A stretch of DNA of 8,271 nt from DATHVR01 sp035461175 (GTDB taxonomy: Bacteria > Actinomycetota > Acidimicrobiia > Spongiisociales > ZC4RG35): positions 1-8,271 of the forward strand of contig DATHVR010000017.1 of NCBI GenBank assembly GCA_035461175.1, written 5' to 3'. This document shows positions 1 through 7,096 of this stretch, piece by piece. Within the stretch, counting starts at the first letter, position 1; every line of letters starts with the position of its first letter. Below the pieces are notes generated by a model. The model ran no database searches, was not told the origin of the DNA, and saw only the letters and a program-made list of their open reading frames with translations. Both the position numbers and the translations under genes were made by a program.

Positions 1-376
1 AGACGGTGAAGGCGACATCTACCTCGATGCCTGGGATGTTGGAAACGCCTCCCACTCTGAGATCAAGGCCCCATCGTTGCCGATCTTCCTCAACCGCCTT
101 GGCGTTGATGTCCAGACCGATCAGACGAGCATCGGGCAGACGATCTCCGATGGCTACCAGGTTCCGACCGGCATTCGCGCCGAACTCGACCACGGCCCCC
201 GGCTCGAGGGCGGCCACAACATCAGTAATCCTCTCTGACCATAGAGCTCGCTGCACATATGGATTGACTGACGCCCAGTACGCAGCGGCCGCTGCGGGCT
301 GATCGGCTTGGAGTGCATCCACCGCGTAATCGCGCTCGGCAGATCCAGGGCCGTCTAACGGTTCTTCAGTCACCAT
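1..376 (-). CDS. SAM-dependent methyltransferase, N-terminal part (cut by window edge)
   Basis: An open frame reads leftward from ATG 376-374 for 125 codons without a stop and leaves the window at base 1, so the C-terminus is missing. Residues 62-73 (VVEFGANAGRNL) are the glycine-rich SAM-binding motif I. Residues 85-95 (LIGLDINAKAV) are the next strand, with acidic D89 expected to hold the SAM ribose. Residues 117-125 (IEVDVAFTV) look like the start of the motif IV strand. The EFGAN-GRNL and later DIN-KAVE wording resembles, from memory, the class I methyltransferases annotated as pseudaminic-acid-biosynthesis-associated methylases; that narrower assignment is an inference. The acceptor substrate is unknown. 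The gene overlaps the transketolase stop by 11 nt, which suggests translational coupling. A GAGG lies 3 nt before the ATG but 6 nt before the in-frame GTG at 373-371, so the GTG may be the true start. Confidence 0.8.
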   Translation of the reverse strand, partial: MVTEEPLDGPGSAERDYAVDALQADQPAAAAAYWASVNPYVQRALWSERITDVVAALEPGAVVEFGANAGRNLVAIGDRLPDARLIGLDINAKAVEEDRQRWGLDLRVGGVSNIPGIEVDVAFTV

Positions 377-2321
377 GCGCCTCTAGCCACTCGCCCACCC
401 GGGCCGCCACCGCCTCGGCGGTGAAACCCCACTCCTCGGCCAGGCGTTCCCAGGGGGCGGAGGCGCCGAAATGGTCGATCCCGATCGTGAGCCCGTCTGC
501 TCCCACCACCCGCTCCCATCCGAAGGTGGCGGCGGCTTCGATAGAGACCCGGGGCAGGTCGACTCCCAGCACCTGATTTCGATAGCCGTCCTCTTGTTCG
601 AAGAACAGCTCCCAGCTGGGCATACTCACGACGCGAGCAGCAATTCCCTGGTCATCGAGCAGGTCGGCCGCCCCGAGGGCGACGTGTACCTCGCTGCCGG
701 TGGCGACGAGGACGACGTCGTTGCCGGGACGCAACACGTAACCGCCCTTGGCCACACCGCCGCGCTCTCGCTCCAGTACCGGGACCCCCTGTCGGGTCTG
801 GACCAGTGCCACCGGCCCTTGGCGATGGTTGACAGCCACCTCCCAGGCCTCCACCGTCTCGGTAGCGTCGGCCGGGCGGATCACGGTGAGGTCGGGCATG
901 GCCCGGAGGGAAGCAAGTTGCTCGATCGGCTGATGGGTGGGACCGTCCTCGCCGAGGAAGACGGAGTCATGGGTCCACACCCAGATCGAGGGCGCCTGCA
1001 TCAGCGCAGACAGTCGCACCGCCGGGCGCATGTAGTCACTGAAGACGAAGAAGGTCGCCCCGTAGGGCCGCAGTCCGCCATGAACGGCCATCCCGTTGGT
1101 GATGGTGCCCATGGTGTGCTCGCGCACCCCGAAGTGGATGTCCCGGCCGGACCGGTCGTCGCGAGAGAACGAGCCGCCGATCTCGGTCTTGGTCGATTCG
1201 ATCAGGTCGGCCGACCCTCCGATGAAGCCGGGCACCTTCGAAGCGATTTCCTCGAAGACGTCACTGTTGACATTCCGGGTGGCGATTCCTTTGCCCACCT
1301 CGTAATCGGGACCCTCGATGCTCACCTGCTCGGGTTCGAAAAGCTTTTGCCAGAGAGCTGCGGTCTCATCTGATGCAGAGCCCTTCCGCTCCTGCCAGTC
1401 ACGGTGAGCGGATCGACCTCGATCCATGGCTTCGGCGAAGAAGGAATAGGCCTCGTCCGGGACGTAGAAGGTCTCGTCGGGGGGGAGCCCGATCCGTTCC
1501 TTGGTGGCGCGGATCTCCTCGTCACCGAGTGGCGAACCGTGCGCCTTGGCGGTACCGGCGGCGGTGGGAGCGCCCTGGGCGATGACGGTGTGACAGATCA
1601 CCAGCGAGGGCCGATCCTCCTCGACCAGGGCGGCGTCGGTCGCCTCTGCTATCGCCTCGCGGTCGTGGCCCTCAACGGCTTGCACGTGCCAACCCACTGC
1701 CTCGAAGCGCTTGCTGACATCCTCGGAGAAGGTGATATCGGTGTCGCCGTCGATGGAGATGTCGTTGTCGTCGTAGTAGTAGAGGAGACGTCCGAGACCC
1801 AGATGTCCGGCCAGCGACGACGACTCGGCGGAGATGCCTTCCATCAGGTCGCCGTCGGAGACGAATCCGAAGGTCCGGTGATCGATCAGTTCGTGACCCA
1901 GTCGCTCCCGCAGGTGGGTCTCGGCAATCGCCATTCCCACACCGGTCCCGAAACCCTGCCCGAGCGGCCCGGTCGTCATCTCGATTCCGACCTCCTGGTC
2001 GATCTCGGGGTGGCCGGCCATGTGCGACCCCCACTGGCGGAAAAGCTTCAGGTCCTCCATCGAGATGGCAAAGCCAGACAGATGGAGAAGGGCGTAGAGC
2101 AGCATCGAGCCATGCCCGTTGGACACTATGAATCGGTCTCGGTCCTCCCACTTGGGAGCATCTGGGTCTACCTTCAGGTAACGACCCCAGAGGGTGACGG
2201 CGATGTCGGCCATCCCGAGCGGCATCCCGGGGTGTCCGGAGTTGGCCTTTTGGACGGCGTCCATGGCCAGGCCCTTGATCACGGCGACGGCGAGTTCTTC
2301 GGATTGGGTGTGAGCACTCAT
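366..2321 (-). CDS. tkt: Transketolase
   Basis: A full-length, cytosolic, thiamine-diphosphate-dependent transketolase of 651 aa (family about 660). It moves two-carbon ketol units between sugar phosphates in the pentose phosphate or Calvin pathways. The N-terminal TPP domain shows SGHPGMPLGMADI from residue 28, NGHGS 69-72 and GHPE 103-106. The metal/diphosphate motif is SDGDLMEGIS (155-164) with D156 and N186 (YDDN); the usual first Gly of GDG is Ser here. The pyrimidine domain has ATRN (R349), GGSADL (368-373), catalytic E401 in VREH, and HDSVFLGEDGPTHQP (451-465). The C-terminal domain carries VATGSEV near 539-545. All residues I can align to yeast or E. coli enzymes are present, so it should be active. 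ATG 2321 is 40 nt downstream of the cysC stop and has no strong ribosome binding site. Lying in a cysDNC operon is unusual; it could be the housekeeping copy or one dedicated to a sugar pathway. Confidence 0.97.
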   Translation of the reverse strand: MSAHTQSEELAVAVIKGLAMDAVQKANSGHPGMPLGMADIAVTLWGRYLKVDPDAPKWEDRDRFIVSNGHGSMLLYALLHLSGFAISMEDLKLFRQWGSHMAGHPEIDQEVGIEMTTGPLGQGFGTGVGMAIAETHLRERLGHELIDHRTFGFVSDGDLMEGISAESSSLAGHLGLGRLLYYYDDNDISIDGDTDITFSEDVSKRFEAVGWHVQAVEGHDREAIAEATDAALVEEDRPSLVICHTVIAQGAPTAAGTAKAHGSPLGDEEIRATKERIGLPPDETFYVPDEAYSFFAEAMDRGRSAHRDWQERKGSASDETAALWQKLFEPEQVSIEGPDYEVGKGIATRNVNSDVFEEIASKVPGFIGGSADLIESTKTEIGGSFSRDDRSGRDIHFGVREHTMGTITNGMAVHGGLRPYGATFFVFSDYMRPAVRLSALMQAPSIWVWTHDSVFLGEDGPTHQPIEQLASLRAMPDLTVIRPADATETVEAWEVAVNHRQGPVALVQTRQGVPVLERERGGVAKGGYVLRPGNDVVLVATGSEVHVALGAADLLDDQGIAARVVSMPSWELFFEQEDGYRNQVLGVDLPRVSIEAAATFGWERVVGADGLTIGIDHFGASAPWERLAEEWGFTAEAVAARVGEWLEAHGD

Positions 2322-2361
2322 CTCGAGTCAGGGTACCCACCGTGTCCGGCGGCAAACCCGA

Positions 2362-2952
2362 TCAGGCCCCGGGTAGATGCCCCAGGATGGCGGCGACCGC
2401 CTCCTCGACCGACGTCTCAGAGGTGTCGATTCGCAGTTCGGGATCGAGGGGAGGTTCGTAGGGATCGTCGATGCCGGTGAACCCTCGAATTTCACCGGCC
2501 CGGGCTTTGGCGTACAGCCCCTTGGGATCGCGCTGCTCGCAAACCTCGATTGGGGTGTCCACGAACACCTCGACGAACCGCAGATCCGCCTCCTGATGGA
2601 TTAGGCGCACCCGGTCCCGGTCCGCCCGGTAGGGACTGATCACGGGAACTATGGCAACCAGCCCGGCATCGGCGAAGAGACGAGCCACTTCGCCCACTCG
2701 GCGGATGTTCTCGGTCCGCTCGTCGGCCGAGAAGGCAAGGTCGGCATTGAGCCCATGTCGAAGATTGTCCCCGTCGAGGCGATAGGCGGCCCGGCCGCCC
2801 CGGATCAGCGTTTCCTCCAGGGCGGCTCCGATGGTCGACTTCCCCGACCCCGACAGTCCCGTTACCCACACGGTCGCTCCCGGACCCCCCGTCACCCGAT
2901 GCCTCTCGGCATAGGGAACGGATCCGTGATGCCAGGTGACGTGTTTTGTCAC
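2362..2952 (-). CDS. cysC: Adenylylsulfate (APS) kinase
   Basis: A stand-alone APS kinase of 196 aa that phosphorylates APS at the 3' position with ATP to make PAPS in the cytosol. The P-loop is GLSGSGKS (32-39). It is followed by LDGDNLRHGLN (59-69), an ERTENIRRVGEVA helix (78-90), VISPYRADR (104-112) with S106 at the position phosphorylated in some bacterial enzymes, and RDPKGLYAKARAGEI...FTGIDDPYEPP (141-168), which forms the substrate lid. The order and spacing match the CysC family and nothing is missing. It starts with GTG (2952-2950), which overlaps the cysN TGA as GTGA, so it is probably translated by coupling to cysN. In many bacteria this domain is fused to CysN; here the two are separate proteins. 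The TGA stop is at 2364-2362. Confidence 0.97.
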   Translation of the reverse strand: MTKHVTWHHGSVPYAERHRVTGGPGATVWVTGLSGSGKSTIGAALEETLIRGGRAAYRLDGDNLRHGLNADLAFSADERTENIRRVGEVARLFADAGLVAIVPVISPYRADRDRVRLIHQEADLRFVEVFVDTPIEVCEQRDPKGLYAKARAGEIRGFTGIDDPYEPPLDPELRIDTSETSVEEAVAAILGHLPGA

Positions 2953-4235
2953 GACCCCGAGGGGCCGATGATCATGGCCGCCCCCATGGTGGCATTGGTG
3001 GCCTCATCGACGAGGATGAAGGATCCGGTTTCGCGATTGCGTCGGTAGTCGTCGTAGAAGAGCGGCTGAGTGGTGCGCAGGCTGATTCGCCCGATCTCGT
3101 TGAGGGCGAGGGTGGTAGCCGCCTCGTCGCGATGGAGCGTGTTGATGTTGAGCCGGTACTGGAGATCCTTGACGATCGCCCTGGCCCAGCGGGTGGTGTG
3201 CTTGACGGCCAGTTTCATCCCGACTTTCAACTCCGGAGCGTCGGCCATCCAGCACACCATGGCGTCGATGTCCTGGCCCGACTGGGGGCGGTTGTTGGGT
3301 CGGCAGATCATGTCGCCTCGTGAGATGTCGATCTCGTCGGCCAGGCGGATGACCACCGACATCGGAGGCGCCGCCTCCTCCTGGGACCCGTCGTAGGTAT
3401 CGATCGAGGCGATCGTCGACTCGAATCCCGAGGGAAGAACCACCACTTCGTCGCCGGGTTTCCACACTCCCCCGGCGATCGTGCCGGCGTAGCCCCGATA
3501 GTCCTGGTTCTCGAGGGTGTGGGGACGGATCACGTACTGGACCGGGAACCGGCAATCGATCATGTTGCGGTCAGATCCGATGTGGATGTCTTCCAGCAGG
3601 TGCAGGACCGAGGGCCCGTTGTACCACGGCATGTTGGAGGACTCGTCGACGATGTTGTCCCCCATCAGGGCCGAGACCGGTACAAAGCGAAGATCGTGGA
3701 TGGCGAGTCGGGAGGCGAACTGGCGGAAGTCGTCCACGATCTCGTCGTAGCGCTCCTCGGACCAATCGACCAGATCCATCTTGTTCACGCACAGAACCAG
3801 GTGGGGCACCTGGAGCAGCGAGGCGAGGAAGGAGTGGCGACGGGTCTGCTCGAGCACACCGTGGCGGGCGTCCACAAGGATCAGGGCGATGTCGGCGGTC
3901 GAGGCACCCGTGACCATGTTGCGGGTGTACTGGATGTGGCCCGGGGTGTCGGCCAGGACGAACTTGCGCTTGGGGGTGGCGAAGTATCTGTAGGCGACGT
4001 CGATCGTGATCCCCTGCTCCCGCTCGGCCCGCAGGCCATCGGTGAGGAGAGCCAGATCGACGTAGTCGGTCCCCCGCCGGCGCGAGGCCTCCTCGATTGC
4101 GTCGAGCTGGTCCTGGAAGATCTGCTTGGAGTCATACAGCAGGCGACCGATCAGGGTCGACTTGCCGTCGTCGACCGAACCGGTCGTAGCCAGCCGGACT
4201 AGCTCCATACTCTTGGGGTCTGCCACCGGAGTCAT
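2949..4235 (-). CDS. cysN: Sulfate adenylyltransferase subunit 1 (GTPase subunit)
   Basis: The GTPase subunit of heterodimeric ATP sulfurylase, which couples GTP hydrolysis to the unfavourable formation of APS from sulfate and ATP by CysD. With the start at ATG 4235 it has 428 aa. The EF-Tu-like G domain shows G1 GSVDDGKST (19-27), the switch I segment AEREQGITIDVAYRYF (about 70-85), G3 DTPGH (96-100), G4 NKMD (151-154) and G5 SAL (188-190). Two beta-barrel domains follow from about residue 225. Its length fits a CysN without a C-terminal APS kinase, and cysC follows as its own gene with a GTGA overlap. An AGGGAG sits 8 nt before ATG 4235, which favours that start over the GTG at 4244, where the same element abuts the codon. 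Substrate sulfate activation and pairing with adjacent cysD are family knowledge. Confidence 0.97.
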   Translation of the reverse strand: MTPVADPKSMELVRLATTGSVDDGKSTLIGRLLYDSKQIFQDQLDAIEEASRRRGTDYVDLALLTDGLRAEREQGITIDVAYRYFATPKRKFVLADTPGHIQYTRNMVTGASTADIALILVDARHGVLEQTRRHSFLASLLQVPHLVLCVNKMDLVDWSEERYDEIVDDFRQFASRLAIHDLRFVPVSALMGDNIVDESSNMPWYNGPSVLHLLEDIHIGSDRNMIDCRFPVQYVIRPHTLENQDYRGYAGTIAGGVWKPGDEVVVLPSGFESTIASIDTYDGSQEEAAPPMSVVIRLADEIDISRGDMICRPNNRPQSGQDIDAMVCWMADAPELKVGMKLAVKHTTRWARAIVKDLQYRLNINTLHRDEAATTLALNEIGRISLRTTQPLFYDDYRRNRETGSFILVDEATNATMGAAMIIGPSGS

Positions 4236-4261
4236 CGTGACCACTCCCTATCGGGCTCTGG

Positions 4262-4291
4262 CTTCCGACTTCCGACTTCCGACTTCCGACT
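4262..4291. repeat. Tandem heptamer repeat between cysD and cysN
   Basis: Four perfect head-to-tail copies of the 7-mer CTTCCGA (TCGGAAG on the transcribed minus strand) occupy 4262-4289, with a further CT at 4290-4291. The repeat fills about half of the short gap between the cysD stop (4302-4300) and the cysN start. The period is not a multiple of three and the array lies outside both reading frames. On the mRNA each unit contains GGAAG, which resembles a ribosome binding site, but the array is more than 20 nt from the cysN start, too far to act as one. Copy number could vary by slippage. Confidence 0.9.
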
Positions 4292-4299
4292 CGAAGGCA

Positions 4300-5214
4300 T
4301 CAGAAATAGCCCTCGCGTTTGCGGTCTTCCATCGCTGCCTCGGCGGTTCGGTCGTCGGCGCGACTGGCACCGCGCTCGGTGATCCGGGTGGCGGAAACCT
4401 CGTCGATGATCTCCTGGATGGAGGCGGCGGTCGACTCGAAAGCGCCGGTGCAGGACATGTCGCCCACCGTGCGGAACCGCACCATTGCCTCGAAGATCTC
4501 CTCCCCGTCCATCAGGTGGAGGAAGTCGCTCTCGGCCATCAGCATTCCGTCGCGCTCGAACACCCGCCGCTGGTGGGCGAAGTAGACCTCGGGGAGGTCG
4601 ATCTCTTCTTCGAGGACGTACTGGTATACGTCCATCTCCGTCCAGTTGGAGATCGGGAACACGCGGACGTGCTCGCCCCGGCGATGACGGGCGTTGTACA
4701 GCCGCCACAGCTCCGGGCGCTGATTCTTGGGATCCCACTGGCTGAACTCGTCCCGGAAGCTGAAGACCCGCTCCTTGGCCCGAGCCTTCTCCTCGTCGCG
4801 ACGGGCGCCCCCGAACACGGCGTCGAACTGGTACTTCTCGATCGCATGTACCAGCGTCTCGGTCTGGAGCCGGTTGCGGGATGCCCGGGGTCCGGTCTCT
4901 TCGACTACTCGCCCCGCGTCGATCGAGTCCTGCACCGACGCCACGATCAGATCTGCGCCCAGGTCCTCGATGGTCCGGTCGCGAAAGGCGATCACTTCGG
5001 GGAAGTTGTGTCCGGTGTCGACATGCATCACGGGGAAGGGCAACCGGGCGGGATGAAAGGCCTTTACGGCGAGACGCAGCACCACGGCCGAGTCCTTGCC
5101 ACCGGAGAAGAGGAGCACGGGACGCTCACATTCGGCCGCGGCCTCGCGGATGATGTGTATGCCCTCGGCTTCGAGGGCGCGCAAATGAGTCATTTCGAGA
5201 GTTGATCCAGCCAT
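4300..5214 (-). CDS. cysD: Sulfate adenylyltransferase subunit 2 (PAPS-reductase-fold adenylyl transferase)
   Basis: The catalytic subunit of ATP sulfurylase, forming APS from ATP and sulfate with CysN; cytosolic. It has 304 aa from ATG 5214 (E. coli CysD 302). The N-terminal block THLRALEAEGIHIIRE (9-24) is typical of the family. The ATP-pyrophosphatase P-loop is SGGKDS (37-42), followed by HVDTG (64-68), FGGARRDEEKARAKER (134-149), WDPKNQRPELW (160-170), FPISNWTEMDVYQY (186-199) and the C-terminal KREGYF signature (299-304). Alternative in-frame starts are GTG 5223 and ATG 5193. ATG 5214 gives the N-terminus closest in length to E. coli. No clear Shine-Dalgarno precedes any of them. It is the first gene of the minus-strand operon, facing the permease gene across a roughly 100-nt divergent region. 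Confidence 0.97.
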   Translation of the reverse strand: MAGSTLEMTHLRALEAEGIHIIREAAAECERPVLLFSGGKDSAVVLRLAVKAFHPARLPFPVMHVDTGHNFPEVIAFRDRTIEDLGADLIVASVQDSIDAGRVVEETGPRASRNRLQTETLVHAIEKYQFDAVFGGARRDEEKARAKERVFSFRDEFSQWDPKNQRPELWRLYNARHRRGEHVRVFPISNWTEMDVYQYVLEEEIDLPEVYFAHQRRVFERDGMLMAESDFLHLMDGEEIFEAMVRFRTVGDMSCTGAFESTAASIQEIIDEVSATRITERGASRADDRTAEAAMEDRKREGYF

Positions 5215-5223
5215 CGGTACCAC

Positions 5224-5251
5224 AGGTTAGATCGGGTCCCCCGGAGGGCAA
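5224..5251 (-). promoter_or_regulatory. Candidate promoter for the cysD operon
   Basis: On the minus strand TTGCCC (5251-5246) and TAACCT (5229-5224) are separated by 16 nt, a loose match to -35 and -10 elements. The -10-like element ends 9 nt before ATG 5214, and no Shine-Dalgarno precedes that ATG, so a leaderless or near-leaderless transcript is possible, as is common in actinobacteria. The match to consensus is weak, and in GC-rich DNA such matches arise by chance. Confidence 0.28.
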
Positions 5252-5326
5252 CATGGGTCGGCCGGTAGGTTCCATCCGGGCCAGGTTCTGTCACCATGTC
5301 GGCCCGATGGCTGTCTGGGAAGATCG

Positions 5327-7096
5327 ATGAGTGGAGAGGCATGGCTGGTGCTGGCCGTTCTCGCGGCCGTGCTGCTGGTGCTGGTACAGGACCTCGCCTC
5401 GCCGGCGGCGACGATGGTGGCGGCGATGGTCGTCGTCCTCGTCACCGGCGTGGTCACGCCTGAGCAGGCCCTGTCGGGGTTCTCCAACCCCGCCCCGATC
5501 ACCGTGGCGGCGCTCTATGTCCTGGCGCGGGCGGTCGAGAAAACGGGAGCGCTGACACCGGTGGTCGGGCGAATGCTCGGTTCGGGAGCCAACTCACGAC
5601 GGGCCATGACCCGCCTCGTGATACCCACCACGGTCTCGTCCGCTTTCCTGAACAACACGCCGATCGTGGCCATGCTCCTTCCTCAGGTCAGGTCGTGGTG
5701 CGAGGAACGCGGCTTCTCCCCCTCAAAATTCCTGATGCCGCTGTCGTTCGCCGCCCTCCTGGGCGGCGTCATCACCGTCATCGGCACCTCGACGAACATC
5801 GTCGTATCCGGCCTCATGAGCGAGACCGGCCTCGAGCCGATGGGGTTCTTCGAGTTGGGGAAAGTTGGTGTTCCGATCGCGATCGTGGGAACCATCCTGA
5901 TCGTGGCGCTGGCCCCGATCGTTCTCCCCGCTCGGCGACCCGCCCGGACCGGCCTCGACGACGAGGCCCGACAGTTCGTGACCGAGATGTTCGTCAACCG
6001 CGGCGGCCCCCTGGACGGTAAACCCGTGGAGGCGGCGGGTCTTCGCCATCTTTCGTCCGTGTTCCTGGCCGCCATCGAACGGCAGGGATCCCTGATCGCC
6101 CCGGTTGCCCCCGAGGAGGTGCTGCGCGGAAACGATCGCCTCCGCTTTGTCGGCCGGATCGGGCAGGTGGTGGAGCTGGCCGGGATCCGCGGCCTCACGG
6201 CCGAGCCCCAGGATCACATGCACGACATGGATACGACATCGGCCCGCTACTTCGAGGCCGTCATCGGGGCAGCTTCGCCCCTGGTCGGCACCACGCTCAA
6301 GGACGTCGGCTTCCGTCAGCGCTACCAGGGAGTGGTGATGGCCATCCACCGGGCCGGCCAAAGGGTCGATGCCAAGCTGGGAGAGGTGCCGCTTCGGGTG
6401 GGAGACACGCTGCTCATCCTGGCCGATCCCGGCTTTCGGGGCCGATGGGGAGACCGCTCCGACTTCCTCGTCGTGTCCCAACCGGGGGCCACTCCCAACG
6501 TCAACGGGCCCAAGGCGATCCTGGTCGGCCTGGTGGCGGCGGGCATCGTCCTGTTGGCATCCACCGGCACCGTCCCCATCCTCCAGGCCAGCCTCTTGGG
6601 CGGGATCGTGCTGGTCGGAGCCCGGGTCCTGACCCCGGGTGAGGCACGGGCCGCCATCGATCTCGACGTGATCGTCCTGATTGCCGCTGCCTTCGGACTC
6701 GCCCATGCAATCCAGGTTTCGGGCCTGGCCGCCACCTTCGCCGGCGGGATCGTCGACGCATTCGACGGCTTCGGTCCGCGGGGAATTCTGACCGGTGTCA
6801 TCCTCGCCACCCTTGCGCTCACCGGAGCCGTGACCAACAACGCCGCCGCCCTGCTTATGTTCCCGGTTGCCGTAGCGGCAGCATCTCAGGCCGGCCTCGA
6901 TCCCCGTGGCTTTGCGATCTCGGTGGCGATCGCCGCCTCCGTCGACTTTCTTACCCCGATCGGGTATCAGACCAACACCATGGTCTACGGGCCCGGCGGC
7001 TACCGCTTCGGGGACTACGCCCGCCTGGGCGCACCCATAACCGTGGTCGTCGTTTTGACACTGGTGGGACTGGTCCCGATCGTATGGCCGGCATGA
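5327..7096 (+). CDS. SLC13-family anion permease with two TrkA-C (RCK_C) domains; probable sulfate transporter
   Basis: A 589-aa inner-membrane transporter of the divalent anion/sodium symporter (SLC13/ArsB-like) superfamily. Hydrophobic segments span about 5-43, 55-70, 95-120, 136-160 and 180-201, then resume at about 396-434, 445-475, 485-520, 526-545 and 568-587. The two inverted halves each carry a family signature: SSAFLNNTPIVAMLLP (104-119) with GTSTNIV (153-159), and TNNAAALLMFP (503-513) with GYQTNTMVYGPGGYRFGDY (546-564). Between the halves lie two cytosolic TrkA-C domains, about 213-290 and 303-385, joined by a short Asp/His-rich linker (QDHMHDMD, 295-302). This layout is shared with known SLT-type sulfate transporters of algae and bacteria. 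Sulfate as substrate is inferred from the adjoining cysDNC and cysQ; other anions are possible. ATG 5327 has GGGA 6 nt upstream. Confidence 0.9.
   Translation: MSGEAWLVLAVLAAVLLVLVQDLASPAATMVAAMVVVLVTGVVTPEQALSGFSNPAPITVAALYVLARAVEKTGALTPVVGRMLGSGANSRRAMTRLVIPTTVSSAFLNNTPIVAMLLPQVRSWCEERGFSPSKFLMPLSFAALLGGVITVIGTSTNIVVSGLMSETGLEPMGFFELGKVGVPIAIVGTILIVALAPIVLPARRPARTGLDDEARQFVTEMFVNRGGPLDGKPVEAAGLRHLSSVFLAAIERQGSLIAPVAPEEVLRGNDRLRFVGRIGQVVELAGIRGLTAEPQDHMHDMDTTSARYFEAVIGAASPLVGTTLKDVGFRQRYQGVVMAIHRAGQRVDAKLGEVPLRVGDTLLILADPGFRGRWGDRSDFLVVSQPGATPNVNGPKAILVGLVAAGIVLLASTGTVPILQASLLGGIVLVGARVLTPGEARAAIDLDVIVLIAAAFGLAHAIQVSGLAATFAGGIVDAFDGFGPRGILTGVILATLALTGAVTNNAAALLMFPVAVAAASQAGLDPRGFAISVAIAASVDFLTPIGYQTNTMVYGPGGYRFGDYARLGAPITVVVVLTLVGLVPIVWPA

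Noticed and set aside
6..302. 98-codon plus-strand open frame at the left edge
   Set aside because: It is antisense to the methyltransferase frame, which carries a real SAM-binding motif; its own translation is Arg/Ser-rich with no domain.
2319..2361. Promoter or regulatory element in the cysC-tkt gap
   Set aside because: The 40-nt gap holds only short restriction-site-like palindromes (GGGTACCC, CTCGAG) and no convincing promoter or terminator.
471..2480. Long plus-strand open frames (471-1373 and 1404-2480) opposite transketolase and cysC
   Set aside because: They lie antisense to genes with complete family motifs. High G+C makes stops rare in the opposing frame, and their translations show no recognisable domain.
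4126..5205. 359-codon plus-strand open frame opposite cysD
   Set aside because: Antisense shadow of a highly conserved gene; low-complexity translation with no domain.
5723..6706. 327-codon minus-strand open frame opposite the permease
   Set aside because: Antisense shadow; its translation is polar and full of Gly, Asp, His and Gln with no family motif.
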